This document shows, in pieces, positions 31,900-41,421 of a DNA stretch of 64,000 nucleotides. The notes under the pieces were generated by a model that was not told where the DNA came from, did no database searches, and saw only the letters and a program-made list of their open reading frames with translations. The position numbers and the translations under genes are program-made. The stretch covers positions 62,001 to 126,000 of the forward strand of contig NZ_AKKV01000036.1 of assembly GCF_000269865.1 (NCBI RefSeq), given 5' to 3'. Origin of the DNA: Fictibacillus macauensis ZFHKF-1 (lineage in GTDB: Bacteria > Bacillota > Bacilli > Bacillales > Fictibacillaceae). Each line of letters opens with the position of its first letter. Within the stretch, counting starts at the first letter, position 1.

Positions 31900-32781
31900 T
31901 CACACCACCACATTCTCAAATAACGTCATAAATTTCTTCGCTGCTTTTGATAAGTAGCGGTCTTTCTGCCAGATGAGGGCAGCGCGTGATTGAATTTGGC
32001 AATCTTCTAATTCGTATACGGTTAAGTCTTGGCTTGGAAAGGCTTGTAGTGTTGAACTAGGTAGAAGTGCGGCTCCGACTCCGGCGCGTACGAGGGAAAG
32101 GAGCATCGTCGCGTCAGCACATTGACAGACAACGTGCGGCGTATAGCCTTGTTTGTGACATTCATTTAAGACGAGCTCATAGAGACCGACGCCGCTGATC
32201 CGGTGCAGTAGCATAAGAGGCATGCGCGCTACTTCGCTAAGTGGCATGCTTGTCACAGTTGATGGTGAATGATTCGTAACGACGACGAAATGATCGGGAG
32301 GTAGTTCATGAGATGCATAGTCTTGTAGGGAATCGAGTGGGAGACGAATTAACGCCATCTCAATCTCACGTTGCTGTAGTAATTGCGCGAGACGATACGA
32401 GTCGCCTTCATGTAGACGGAAGGTGACGTCTTTATATTGGGTACGAAAGTGACGAAGGCGATCGGGAATGTAGGAAAAGCACGTTTTGACGACACCGAGC
32501 GCTAATTCTCCTTTTAAACCTTCACCAACTTCTCTTACTTCTAAAATCGTTTCTTCCATTGTTTGTAGGATACTTTGCGCTTTTTTATAAAGAACTTTTC
32601 CTGGGACCGTTAAGTCCATATTTTTTCCATTGCGTTCTAATAGGAGTACACCGAGTTCTTGTTCAAGTGACTTTAGCTGCTGACTTAGCGGTGGTTGGGC
32701 CATGTTGAGACGTTTTGCGGCACGGGTAATCTGACCTTCTTCGGCGATCGCGGCAAAGTAACGAAGCTGTTTCATATCCAC
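31900..32781 (-). CDS. LysR-family regulator, probably of the hpa operon
   Basis: A 293-residue LysR protein. The helix-turn-helix is GQITRAAKRLNMAQPPLSQQLKSLEQEL (about residues 16-43), and the effector domain starts near residue 90 (ELALGVVKTCFSYIPDRL). GTG 32781 is eight bases from AAAAGGGG; the in-frame ATG two codons later is more distant. It is divergent from the 4-hydroxyphenylacetate operon, the usual arrangement for a LysR activator and its target, so it probably responds to 4-hydroxyphenylacetate or a pathway intermediate. Two AACGTT hexamers flank the centre of the 134-base shared intergenic region (near 32826 and 32863) and are candidate parts of its operator. Confidence 0.9.
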   Translation of the reverse strand: MDMKQLRYFAAIAEEGQITRAAKRLNMAQPPLSQQLKSLEQELGVLLLERNGKNMDLTVPGKVLYKKAQSILQTMEETILEVREVGEGLKGELALGVVKTCFSYIPDRLRHFRTQYKDVTFRLHEGDSYRLAQLLQQREIEMALIRLPLDSLQDYASHELPPDHFVVVTNHSPSTVTSMPLSEVARMPLMLLHRISGVGLYELVLNECHKQGYTPHVVCQCADATMLLSLVRAGVGAALLPSSTLQAFPSQDLTVYELEDCQIQSRAALIWQKDRYLSKAAKKFMTLFENVVV

Positions 32782-32915
32782 AAGGAAAACCCCTTTTCGT
32801 TATATCTTTTTCGTATAGGGAACCAACGTTTTAAGTATTTTCCATATAGTATAGCATGTGATAACGTTAATTTGTGGATAGAATTCTGAATACTCTCAAA
32901 AAAGGAGTGCTAATC

Positions 32916-33845
32916 ATGTCTGATTTTACATCAATAAAAAAACGTTTACGAGGTTCGATTGCGCCGATTATTACCCCATTTTATGAAAGCGGTTCCGTTG
33001 ATTTTGAAACGTTAGAGCGTCTCATTCACTGGCATATCGAAAGCGGTACGCACGGAATTTCTGTAACAGGTACAACCGGTGAACCAAGCTCGCTGACGGT
33101 AGAAGAGCGTGTTCAAGTGATGGAAGTCGCAATGAAAGCAGTAGGTGGTCGCGTGCCGTTCGTACCTGGAACGGGCTCAACGAATCATGATGAAACGATT
33201 TATTTAACGAAAAAAGCAGAAGAGATGGGCGTTGATGCTGCCATGGTCATCGTTCCTTACTATAATAAGCCGTCGCAGCATGCGCTGTATAAACACTTTA
33301 AAGCAGTTGCGGATGCTGTTTCTATTCCAATCATTGTGTATAACATTCCAGGGCGCACGGGCGTGAATATGGAACCAAAAACGCTCGCTCGTTTGCATAA
33401 CGATTGTCCGAACATTATCGGTGTCAAAGAATCAAATAAAGATTTTGAGCATGTGAATCGTGTTCTGTTGGAGTGTGGAAGAGATTTTCTACTCTATTCA
33501 GGCATTGAATTGCTATGTTATCCGATGCTTGCGATTGGTGGAGCAGGCTACATTTCAGCGACAGCTAACGTGGAGCCGAAAAAAGTCGCGGAAGTATACG
33601 ATGCGTATGCGGCAGGCAATCACGACCGTGCGCTTGAGCTTCACTACGAACTGATGCCACTAAATGACGTGTTATTTAAAGATACGAACCCTGCACCATT
33701 AAAAGCAGCGCTTGGCATGATGGGGAAAATCAAGCCGGTGCTTCGCTTGCCGATGGACTTGCCAACAGAAGCCTTACAGCAGGAAATTCGTGAGGTATTA
33801 CAAACGTACGTTGATCTTCCAAGCACGAGTGTTACATCTAACTAA
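32916..33845 (+). CDS. DapA-family (DHDPS/NAL) aldolase of the hpa operon
   Basis: A 309-residue class I lyase of the dihydrodipicolinate synthase/N-acetylneuraminate lyase family. Visible are GTTGEPSSL (substrate carboxylate loop, about residue 47), the Tyr in YNIPGRTG (about 139) and the Schiff-base Lys in IIGVKESNKD (about 167). Because it opens the 4-hydroxyphenylacetate operon and no HpaI-type aldolase is present, it probably cleaves 4-hydroxy-2-oxo-heptanedioate to pyruvate and succinate semialdehyde; this is inferred from position. The alternative, a true lysine-pathway DapA, is less likely here. ATG 32916 follows AAAGGAG; the frame extends 14 codons upstream without support. Confidence 0.82.
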   Translation: MSDFTSIKKRLRGSIAPIITPFYESGSVDFETLERLIHWHIESGTHGISVTGTTGEPSSLTVEERVQVMEVAMKAVGGRVPFVPGTGSTNHDETIYLTKKAEEMGVDAAMVIVPYYNKPSQHALYKHFKAVADAVSIPIIVYNIPGRTGVNMEPKTLARLHNDCPNIIGVKESNKDFEHVNRVLLECGRDFLLYSGIELLCYPMLAIGGAGYISATANVEPKKVAEVYDAYAAGNHDRALELHYELMPLNDVLFKDTNPAPLKAALGMMGKIKPVLRLPMDLPTEALQQEIREVLQTYVDLPSTSVTSN

Positions 33846-33860
33846 AAAGGAGTGAACGTC

Positions 33861-35384
33861 ATGGCAATGCCATCAACGAATGTTGAGAATATGCGAAGTC
33901 ATCAAAAGGTAGACGATGTTTTGTTGTACATTGACGGTGCGTTCGTAGCGGCCGAACAAGGTGGTACGTTCGTCAATCGTAGTCCGTATACAAATGAACT
34001 GCTCGGCGAAGTAGCAGAAGGAACGGAAGCGGATATTGAAAAAGCGGTTGCTTGTGCAAAGGCCGCTTTTAAAAAGGGACCGTGGGGCTCGATGAAAGTC
34101 GACGAGCGCATGACCTATATTCATAAAATTGCCGATTTAATTGACGAAGAAATTGAAGAAATCGCTTATCTAGAAGCGCTTGATACCGGATTACCGATTG
34201 CACAAACGCGTAAAATGACGGCGCGTGCAGCCGAGAACTTCCGTTTTTACGCACGCATGGTGCAAACGAAGCTACATGGCGAATCGTATCCTGTCGACCA
34301 TGAATTTATTAACTATACGGTATATAAGCCGGTTGGCGTTGTTGGATTAATTACGCCGTGGAACGCTCCCTTTATGCTAGAGACGTGGAAAGTGGCGCCA
34401 GCGCTCGCTACCGGGAATACGGTCGTGTTAAAGCCCGCTGAATTATCACCGCTTACCGCGAATAAGTTAGCCGAAATTATTCATAAAGCACAGCTACCAA
34501 ATGGCGTGTTTAACGTCGTTCATGGGATGGGTGAACGTGCCGGGGCAGCGCTCGTTGCGCATAAAGAGGTGCAGGCGATTTCATTTACGGGAGAAACGAC
34601 AACGGGCTCTCTTATTATTAAAAATGCAGCGGATTCTCTGAAAAAAACATCAATGGAGCTTGGTGGCAAATCGCCACTCATTGTGTTTGATGATGCTGAT
34701 TTTGACCGTGCACTCGATGCGGCTGTTTGGGGCATTTTTTCGTTTAACGGTGAGCGTTGTACCGCTAACTCGCGTGTTTTGTTGCATAAAAACATAAAAG
34801 ACCGTTTTGTCGAAGCACTGAAAGAACGGGTGATGAACATTACGATTGGCGATCCGTTAGACGCCAGTACGCAGCTTGGTCCGCTCATTGAACAAGCGCA
34901 CTATGAAAAAGTAAAGCACTACATTGAGCTTGCAAAAGAAGAAGGCTGCGAGGTCATTCAAGGGACCGTACCTGAGAATATGAAGGCAGGAAACTTCATT
35001 CCACCGACGCTGCTTTTAAATGCACGCAACGAGATGCGTGTTTGTCAGGAAGAAATTTTCGGTCCGGTAATGGCGGTTATTGAGTTTGAAGACGAAGAGG
35101 AAGCCATTGCTGTAGCAAATGACGTGCGCTATGGCTTGGCGGGGTATGTGTGGACGAATGATTTGAAGCGCGGTCATCGCGTGGCTCAAGCGGTAGAAGC
35201 AGGCATGCTCTGGGTAAATGCGCAAAATGTGCGTGATTTACGCATCCCATTTGGCGGCACGAAAGACAGTGGGATCGGTCGCGAGGGTGGTCATTATGCC
35301 TTTGAATTTTATACAGAAGCAAAAGTGATTCACGTTGCAATTGGTGAACATCATATTCCGCAATTCGGTAAGAAAAAAAGCTAA
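33861..35384 (+). CDS. hpaE: 5-carboxymethyl-2-hydroxymuconate semialdehyde dehydrogenase
   Basis: A 507-residue aldehyde dehydrogenase. The catalytic Cys is in GERCTANSRVL (about residue 300), the general-base Glu in MELGGKSPLI (about 266), and the NAD-binding GETTTGSLI and TPWNAP motifs are intact. In the homoprotocatechuate route it oxidises the ring-cleavage product to 5-carboxymethyl-2-hydroxymuconate. A GTG at 33852 is too near the AAGGAG site; ATG 33861 is used. It lies between the DapA-like gene and hpaB with gaps of about 15 bases. Confidence 0.9.
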   Translation: MAMPSTNVENMRSHQKVDDVLLYIDGAFVAAEQGGTFVNRSPYTNELLGEVAEGTEADIEKAVACAKAAFKKGPWGSMKVDERMTYIHKIADLIDEEIEEIAYLEALDTGLPIAQTRKMTARAAENFRFYARMVQTKLHGESYPVDHEFINYTVYKPVGVVGLITPWNAPFMLETWKVAPALATGNTVVLKPAELSPLTANKLAEIIHKAQLPNGVFNVVHGMGERAGAALVAHKEVQAISFTGETTTGSLIIKNAADSLKKTSMELGGKSPLIVFDDADFDRALDAAVWGIFSFNGERCTANSRVLLHKNIKDRFVEALKERVMNITIGDPLDASTQLGPLIEQAHYEKVKHYIELAKEEGCEVIQGTVPENMKAGNFIPPTLLLNARNEMRVCQEEIFGPVMAVIEFEDEEEAIAVANDVRYGLAGYVWTNDLKRGHRVAQAVEAGMLWVNAQNVRDLRIPFGGTKDSGIGREGGHYAFEFYTEAKVIHVAIGEHHIPQFGKKKS

Positions 35385-35399
35385 CAAGGAGAGAGACCG

Positions 35400-36872
35400 A
35401 TGCCAGCAAAAACAGGACAAGAGTATATAAATCGTGTGAATGAAGCGAAAGCAAACGTCTGGATCAATGGCGAGGCGGTAACAGGGAACATTTCAGAGCA
35501 TCCAGCCTTTAGTGGGGTTATGAAAACACAAGGCGAGCTCTATGATATGCAACATGATCCGAAGAAACGGGATTTAATGACGTACGTTTCCCCAACCAGT
35601 GGAGACCGCGTCGGAACATCTTTTTTACAGCCGCGCAGTCGTGAAGATTTAGAAAAGCGGCGCTTGATGATGTACGAATGGGCGAAGCATAACGGCGGCA
35701 TGATGGGGCGCTCCCCAGATTATATTAACTCCGGCATGATGGCGTATGGCGCAGCCTCGAATATGTTTGCGACGCAAGATCCTTTTTACGGAAAAAATAT
35801 GGAAGCGTATTATGCGTATTGTCGTGAAAATGATCTATCGCTTACGCATACGCTCATCCAACCTCAAGTAAATCGAGGCGTAAATGCCGCACAATTGCCA
35901 GATCCGTATATTGCGGCTCGAATTGTTGAAAAAACGTCAGAAGGTGTCGTCATTCGTGGTGCCCGTTTACTGGCAACGCAAGGCGGCATTACAGATGAAA
36001 TTATGGTGTTTCCATCCACGTTGCTCAAGCAATCTGATGAGGAAAATCCGTATGCCTACGCCTTCTCCATTCCGAACAATACAAAAGGCTTGAAGTTCAT
36101 TTGTCGGGAGTCTTTTGATTATGGCAAATCCGCGTTTGATCATCCGCTCGGCTCGCGTTTTGAAGAAATGGATACGATCGTCGTGTTTGACGATGTAGTT
36201 GTGCCGTGGGACCGGGTGTTTGCGCTAGCAGACGTTGAAGTGTGTAATCGTGCGTATAACGAAAGCAATGCGGTCGTTCATATGACGCATCAAGTCGTTT
36301 CAAAAAATATCGCCAAGACTGAATTCATTCTCGGCATTCTACAATTAATGGTTGAGACGATTAACATCGGTCAATTTCAACATGTTCAAGAAAAAATGTC
36401 AGAAGTAATCGTCGCACTAGAAACCGTTAAATCGTTTGTAACAGCTGCCGAGGCGAATGCGAAGCTTGATCAGTGGGGCATTATGACGCCAGATTTTACG
36501 CCGCTAAATATTGCGCGTAACTATTATCCAAAAATTTATCCGCGTTTCTCTGAAATTATGCAACAGCTTGGCGCGAGTGGACTTATGGCCATTCCAAACG
36601 AAGCTGATTTCCATTCAGCGCTGCGTCCTGATTTAGATAAATACTTACAAGCTGCCAATGGTGATGCGTATAACCGCGTGAAGCTCTATCGTCTTGCTTG
36701 GGATGTATGCATGAGTGCTTTCGGTTCTCGGCAAACGCTGTATGAGCGCTTTTTCTTCGGCGATCCTGTGCGCATGGCAGGAGCGCTTTACAACGGCTAC
36801 GACAAACAAGTGTACGTGGATCGCGTGAAGGAGTTTTTAGATCGCAGTGAAGAGCTAGCAAAAAACGTATAA
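35400..36872 (+). CDS. hpaB: 4-hydroxyphenylacetate 3-monooxygenase, oxygenase component
   Basis: A 490-residue FADH2-dependent hydroxylase of the HpaB family, which converts 4-hydroxyphenylacetate to 3,4-dihydroxyphenylacetate. Segments such as MGRSPDYINSGMMAYGA (about residue 102), THTLIQPQVNRG (about 148) and LGSRFEEMDTIVVFDDVVVPW (within about residues 249-269) are typical. It needs reduced flavin from a separate reductase (HpaC); none is encoded in this cluster. ATG 35400 follows AAGGAGAG. The tight position between hpaE and hpaD confirms the pathway. Confidence 0.94.
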   Translation: MPAKTGQEYINRVNEAKANVWINGEAVTGNISEHPAFSGVMKTQGELYDMQHDPKKRDLMTYVSPTSGDRVGTSFLQPRSREDLEKRRLMMYEWAKHNGGMMGRSPDYINSGMMAYGAASNMFATQDPFYGKNMEAYYAYCRENDLSLTHTLIQPQVNRGVNAAQLPDPYIAARIVEKTSEGVVIRGARLLATQGGITDEIMVFPSTLLKQSDEENPYAYAFSIPNNTKGLKFICRESFDYGKSAFDHPLGSRFEEMDTIVVFDDVVVPWDRVFALADVEVCNRAYNESNAVVHMTHQVVSKNIAKTEFILGILQLMVETINIGQFQHVQEKMSEVIVALETVKSFVTAAEANAKLDQWGIMTPDFTPLNIARNYYPKIYPRFSEIMQQLGASGLMAIPNEADFHSALRPDLDKYLQAANGDAYNRVKLYRLAWDVCMSAFGSRQTLYERFFFGDPVRMAGALYNGYDKQVYVDRVKEFLDRSEELAKNV

Positions 36873-36895
36873 AAACGTGAGGAGGCTTGGCGAGC

Positions 36896-37879
36896 ATGGA
36901 TTTTAATATTATTCGAATTGCACGAACGGTGATTAATGTAAAAGATTTAGAGCGTTCGCGTGCTTTTTATGTCGATGCCCTTGGTTTCATTGAAACAGAG
37001 CGTGATGACGAACACTTGTATTTGCGCGGATTAGAAGAGCATACGCACCATAGCCTTGTGCTAAAGAAAGCCGATACGCTCGGGGTGCATGCGCTCGGCT
37101 ATAAAGTAGAAAAAGATGAACAGTTAGAAGCGCTTGAGGCATTTTTTAAACAGCAAGGACTGCCAACAAAATGGATGCCTCAAGGAACACAGCGCGCACT
37201 CGGCCGCTCCTTACGCGTGCATGACGTGTCTGGCATGCCACTTGAGTTTTTCGCTGAGATGGAAGGCGTGGAGCGCATGTTGCAGCGCTACGACTTATAC
37301 CGTGGCGCCCGCATTCAACGCATCGACCATGTGAACTGTGCGGTAGCGGATGTGGAAAAGGCGTATGATTTTTACCGAAAGTCACTTGGTTTCCGATGCT
37401 CTGAATATACAGCTAACGATGATGATCGCGTCTGGGCCGCTTGGTTGCACCGCAAACAAGGTGTGCACGATCAAGCCTTTATGAATGGCGAAGGTCCACA
37501 TTTGCATCATATCGGCTTTTGGCTACCCGATCCGCTCGCCATCATTCATTGTTGCGATGTACTTGCCTCGCTCGGCTACGGAGATTGCATTGAGCGCGGA
37601 CCTGGCCGTCACGGACTATCGAACGCGTTCTTCCTATACTTACGCGATCCAGATGGCTATCGCATCGAGCTTTATAACGGCGATTATTTAACGAGCGATC
37701 CGGATTTCAAACCGATTCGTTGGGACTTAGATGATCCACGCCGCCAAACGTTCTGGGGCCATAAAGCACCAGAAAGCTGGTTCAATGAAACGATGCCATT
37801 TTTACACATTGAAACCGGCGAAGTCATTCCAACAGCTGAGCCAACGTTGAAAAAAATAAAACCTGAATTCGTGTTGTAG
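36896..37879 (+). CDS. hpaD: 3,4-dihydroxyphenylacetate 2,3-dioxygenase (extradiol)
   Basis: A 327-residue type I extradiol dioxygenase with two vicinal-oxygen-chelate domain pairs. The metal ligands are seen in RIDHVNCAVAD (His, about residue 146), LHHIGFW (His, about 206) and RIELYNGDY (Glu, about 258). The enzyme opens the ring of homoprotocatechuate next to the hydroxyls using Fe(II) or Mn(II). ATG 36896 is ten bases from GAGGAGG; an in-frame TTG at 36887 is too close to it. It lies 23 bases behind hpaB. All ligands are present, so activity is expected. Confidence 0.94.
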   Translation: MDFNIIRIARTVINVKDLERSRAFYVDALGFIETERDDEHLYLRGLEEHTHHSLVLKKADTLGVHALGYKVEKDEQLEALEAFFKQQGLPTKWMPQGTQRALGRSLRVHDVSGMPLEFFAEMEGVERMLQRYDLYRGARIQRIDHVNCAVADVEKAYDFYRKSLGFRCSEYTANDDDRVWAAWLHRKQGVHDQAFMNGEGPHLHHIGFWLPDPLAIIHCCDVLASLGYGDCIERGPGRHGLSNAFFLYLRDPDGYRIELYNGDYLTSDPDFKPIRWDLDDPRRQTFWGHKAPESWFNETMPFLHIETGEVIPTAEPTLKKIKPEFVL

Positions 37880-37926
37880 AAAAGGAGAGGGGGCGCTTGC
37901 TCCCTTTTTTATAAGGGGGATTTCGT

Positions 37927-38259
37927 ATGGGGATGCAACAAAGCCACGTGCAGACGTCGACGCTGCCTTACCAAGAAATAGTAGCTTCGGCACGTTTTCA
38001 AGAATTAGTGACCATGAAAAAACGTTTCACCATTGCGGTTACGCTCTTTTTTATGAGTTTTGCTTTGCTCTTACCAATCCTGGCGTTTTATACGAATTGG
38101 CTACGTATCGCTGCAATTGGTCCGATTACATGGGGATGGCTATATGCATTTGCACAATTTGTCATGACGTTCACCATATGTCACTTGTATGTGAAAAAGG
38201 CTGCGCTTTTTGATGACATGGCAGAACGTGTGCTAACGGACGTAGGAAGGGGACGCTAA
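37927..38259 (+). CDS. DUF485-family membrane protein
   Basis: A 110-residue protein with two membrane helices (about residues 39-59 and 70-91); residues 21-32, SARFQELVTMKK, form the typical DUF485 lead-in. DUF485 genes sit before acetate permease-type symporters (yjcH-actP in E. coli), and the same arrangement is found here, with a solute:sodium symporter starting two bases later. It probably helps that transporter in assembly or stability; the molecular role is not established. ATG 37927 follows AAGGGGG. Confidence 0.88.
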   Translation: MGMQQSHVQTSTLPYQEIVASARFQELVTMKKRFTIAVTLFFMSFALLLPILAFYTNWLRIAAIGPITWGWLYAFAQFVMTFTICHLYVKKAALFDDMAERVLTDVGRGR

Positions 38260-38261
38260 GT

Positions 38262-39809
38262 ATGGATGTAAAAGTCGTTGTCCTCTTTGCAGCAATTGTT
38301 GCTCTTACGTTGCTCATCACGTACTATGCTTCGAAAAAAACGCGCAATGCGAGTGCTTTTTATACCGCGGGTGGTGGTTTGAATGCGTGGCAAAATGGCT
38401 TTGCAATTGCGGGTGACTTTATGTCGGCTTCCTCTTTTCTCGGACTGATTGGCGCGATTGCGTTGTTCGGTTACGATGGTTACTTTTTAATGTATGGCGC
38501 GCTCGTTTCGTATTTAGTCGTCTTGTTGCTAGTCGCTGAACCGCTACGCAACCTTGGCAAATATACGTTAGCTGATATGATTGCCGAACGCTTTGCGGCA
38601 AAAAAAGTCCGCGGTGTGACCGCCTTTAATGCGTTAACGATTTCAGTTTTCTATATGCTGGCGCAGCTTGTTGCCGCTGGTGCGCTGTTTAAATTGTTGT
38701 TAGGCATTCCGTACGAGCTGTCGGTCGTAATCGTTGGTATTGTGATGTTAACGTTCGTGCTATTTGGCGGCATGACGGCAACGAGCTGGGTACAAATTAC
38801 GAAAGCCTTTTTATTGCTTGGAGGTACGGTCGTTGTATTTTTGCTCGTTATGGGAAAATTTCATTACAACGTGTTTCAGATTTTCACAGATATGAAGAGT
38901 GCAACACCGCTACAGGGTGCGTATTTACAACCTGGCGCGAAGTATACGAACGGTCTTGATGCCTTTTCGCTCACGCTTGGACTTGTGCTCGGAACAGCCG
39001 GCTTACCGCACGTCTTGAGCCGCTTTTTAACCGTACCTAATGCAAAAGTTGCTCGTAAATCTGTTGTCTATTCGATTTGGATTATTGGCCTTTTTTATGT
39101 GATGGTAATTTTCCTCGGCTTTGCGGCAGCAAAATTCGTCGGTTTCCAAAACATTATGAAAGCCAATCCAGCTGGCAATATGGCAGCCCCTCTACTCGCT
39201 AAAATACTTGGCGGTGATACGCTATTTGCTGTCATTTCTGCCGTGTCCTTTGCAACGATTTTAGCCGTCGTAGCCGGCATTGTCCTTACTGGGGCTACGT
39301 CTTTTTCGCACGATTTTTACAATGAAATGATCAAAGGTGGTAAAGCGACAGAAAAAGAACAGATGAGAATGGCGCGTCTCGCTTCCATTGGCATTACCGT
39401 GCTTTCTATCGTACTGGCGTTATTCGTACAAAAAGTAAATGTGGCGTTTCTTGCTTCCCTTGCACTAACGGTGGCAGCAAGCTCGAATTTACCCGTCATT
39501 CTGCTGACGGTGTATTGGAAAAAGTTTAACGTCGCAGGTGCGGTTACTGGGATGCTCGTCGGCTTAGTCGGAACGATGCTTCTCGTGGCACTCAGTCCGA
39601 ACGTATGGAATCCAGAAGTCGGTAAAGCGCTGTTTGTCGGACAACCTCTCTTTCCACTAAGTTCACCAGGAATTGTTTCAATTCCGCTTGGCTTTTTAGG
39701 AGCCTATGTTGGAACAATCGTAGCAAGAAAGCGCAGTGAACGTGGCAATTTTGAAGAAATGCTAGTGAAATCAACGACCGGTAGTGATGTTAAAGGCATT
39801 CATCATTAA
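38262..39809 (+). CDS. sodium:solute symporter (SSS family), probable 4-hydroxyphenylacetate uptake
   Basis: A 515-residue transporter with about 13 helices. AIAGDFMSASSFLGLIGAIA (about residues 49-68) and TAGLPHVLSRFLTVPNAKVAR (within about residues 245-266) are the conserved parts of the ActP/PutP-like SSS family. Its place inside the hpa operon behind the DUF485 gene suggests import of 4-hydroxyphenylacetate or a related aromatic acid with sodium ions; the family as a whole also takes acetate and other monocarboxylates. ATG 38262 follows AGGAAGGGG. Complete. Confidence 0.9.
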   Translation: MDVKVVVLFAAIVALTLLITYYASKKTRNASAFYTAGGGLNAWQNGFAIAGDFMSASSFLGLIGAIALFGYDGYFLMYGALVSYLVVLLLVAEPLRNLGKYTLADMIAERFAAKKVRGVTAFNALTISVFYMLAQLVAAGALFKLLLGIPYELSVVIVGIVMLTFVLFGGMTATSWVQITKAFLLLGGTVVVFLLVMGKFHYNVFQIFTDMKSATPLQGAYLQPGAKYTNGLDAFSLTLGLVLGTAGLPHVLSRFLTVPNAKVARKSVVYSIWIIGLFYVMVIFLGFAAAKFVGFQNIMKANPAGNMAAPLLAKILGGDTLFAVISAVSFATILAVVAGIVLTGATSFSHDFYNEMIKGGKATEKEQMRMARLASIGITVLSIVLALFVQKVNVAFLASLALTVAASSNLPVILLTVYWKKFNVAGAVTGMLVGLVGTMLLVALSPNVWNPEVGKALFVGQPLFPLSSPGIVSIPLGFLGAYVGTIVARKRSERGNFEEMLVKSTTGSDVKGIHH

Positions 39810-39832
39810 AACTAACAAGGTAGGTGTAGGAA

Positions 39833-40606
39833 ATGGTACAAGTGAAAGTAAAAGGACAGCAACAAATGCTGTCAGGAATGCTTCATGAAGAGGGAATTAC
39901 GATTCATGGAGAAACGAAAACACTTCAAGAGCTAGAGGTTGAAGCGCCACTCGTAAACACCATTTATGGCGTGGCGTTAAATTATAAAGGGGTGCTTGCG
40001 GCTTTAGGCGAGGCGATGCACGAGGCACCGTATAAAGCACCACCAAAGGCGCCTGTTCTCTATATAAAACCGAGAAATACAATTAATAGTCATCGCTGTC
40101 CCATCGAAATGCCAGCCTCGGTAACTGAACTGGAAATGGGGGCAACGCTTGGCGTAATCATTGGCAAACGCGCCACCCATGTCCCGCAACAAGAGGCGTT
40201 ACACTATGTGGCTGGCTATACGATCGTCAATGATGTGAGCATTCCGCATGATAGTGTGTACCGGCCGGCAGTCGCGCAAAAAGCGCGTGATGGCTTTTGT
40301 GCGATTGGTCCGTGGATGGTCGAGGCAGCCGCGCTACCGAACGTAGAGGATGTAACGATTGCTGTTAGTATTAACGGCGAACGGCGCATGGAAACGAACA
40401 CGTCACAGCTCGTTCGCTCGATTCCAGCGCTCATTGCTGATATTACAGAATTCATGACGCTAGAAGCAGGTGATCTGTTGCTTGTTGGCATTCCAGAAAA
40501 CGCGCCCCGAGCTGTTGTCGGCGATGCGGTATGCATTGACATTGCTGGTATTGGTTCGTTGGAAAATCATATTGTACCGCAAAAGATAGGAGGCGACGCT
40601 CGATGA
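39833..40606 (+). CDS. hpaG1: fumarylacetoacetate-hydrolase-family protein (HpaG subunit 1)
   Basis: A 257-residue FAH-family protein. YGVALNYKGVL (about residue 44), TELEMGATLGVIIGK (metal-binding acidic residues, about 98-112) and GYTIVNDVSIPHD (about 130) mark the fold. In E. coli HpaG is one fused protein whose two FAH halves do decarboxylation of 5-oxo-pent-3-ene-1,2,5-tricarboxylate and isomerisation of the product; here two separate genes, this and the next, take that place. Which does which cannot be told. ATG 39833 follows AGGTGTAGG. Its end overlaps the next gene by four bases. Confidence 0.85.
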   Translation: MVQVKVKGQQQMLSGMLHEEGITIHGETKTLQELEVEAPLVNTIYGVALNYKGVLAALGEAMHEAPYKAPPKAPVLYIKPRNTINSHRCPIEMPASVTELEMGATLGVIIGKRATHVPQQEALHYVAGYTIVNDVSIPHDSVYRPAVAQKARDGFCAIGPWMVEAAALPNVEDVTIAVSINGERRMETNTSQLVRSIPALIADITEFMTLEAGDLLLVGIPENAPRAVVGDAVCIDIAGIGSLENHIVPQKIGGDAR

Positions 40607-41397
40607 AAAAAGCACGTGTTGCTTACGATGGCATAATTCATGAAGCAAGTGAGGCAAGCGATGGCCGACTACAGTTAGACGACGGTCGCTATGTTGCAAG
40701 TGATGAGGTGGTGTGGCTGCCACCAGTTATTCCAGGCACGATTTTTGCGCTCGGTTTAAATTATGCCGATCATGCGTCTGAGCTTGCGTTTCAAGCTCCG
40801 AAAGAGCCGCTTGTCTTTTTAAAAGGACCGAATACGTTAATCGGTCATAACAGCTCTACGCGGCGGCCGGGAGATGTTTCGTACATGCATTATGAATGTG
40901 AATTAGCGGTTGTCATCGGTAAAAGCGGGAAGGATATTGCGAAAGAAGAGGCTTATGACTATGTAGCCGGCTATAGTGTGGCTAATGATTATGCGTTTCG
41001 CGATTACTTGGAAAACTACTATCGTCCGAACTTACGCGTTAAAAATCGCGATGGCTGTACACCGCTTGGCCCATGGCTTGTAGACGCTAGTGATGTCGCT
41101 GATCCTATGAATCTCGCCATCACGACGTATGTGAATGGCGTAAAAACACAAGAAGGCAATACGCGCGACATGATTTTTACGATTGCTGATCTTATTTCCT
41201 ATTTAAGTAGTTTTCTAACGCTGCAAGCAGGCGATCTTATTTTAACAGGGACACCGCATGGCACGGTCGACACAGCTGTCGGTGATGAAGTGGTGACAGA
41301 AATCGAAGGCATTGGACGCTTGAAGAACACCGTTAGTGGAGACGAGGCATACGGGCGTGAGACGACGTCTACCACGAAAGCGACTATTGAAAGATGA
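40603..41397 (+). CDS. hpaG2: fumarylacetoacetate-hydrolase-family protein (HpaG subunit 2)
   Basis: A 264-residue FAH-family enzyme. FALGLNYADHASEL (about residue 46), MHYECELAVVIGK (acidic metal ligands, about 95-107) and YSVANDYAFRDY (about 125), plus GDLILTGTPHGT near the C-terminus, are all intact. It overlaps hpaG1 in an ATGA junction, consistent with equal production of both subunits. It performs the isomerase or decarboxylase step; because no HpaH hydratase gene is seen and that enzyme belongs to a related fold, a broader role is conceivable but unproven. Confidence 0.87.
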   Translation: MKKARVAYDGIIHEASEASDGRLQLDDGRYVASDEVVWLPPVIPGTIFALGLNYADHASELAFQAPKEPLVFLKGPNTLIGHNSSTRRPGDVSYMHYECELAVVIGKSGKDIAKEEAYDYVAGYSVANDYAFRDYLENYYRPNLRVKNRDGCTPLGPWLVDASDVADPMNLAITTYVNGVKTQEGNTRDMIFTIADLISYLSSFLTLQAGDLILTGTPHGTVDTAVGDEVVTEIEGIGRLKNTVSGDEAYGRETTSTTKATIER

Positions 41398-41421
41398 TTA
41401 GGTAGGGAAAGGAAGAGAACA

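Noticed and set aside
37134-37385. ORFs on both strands inside hpaD
   Set aside because: Shadows of the well-supported dioxygenase frame.
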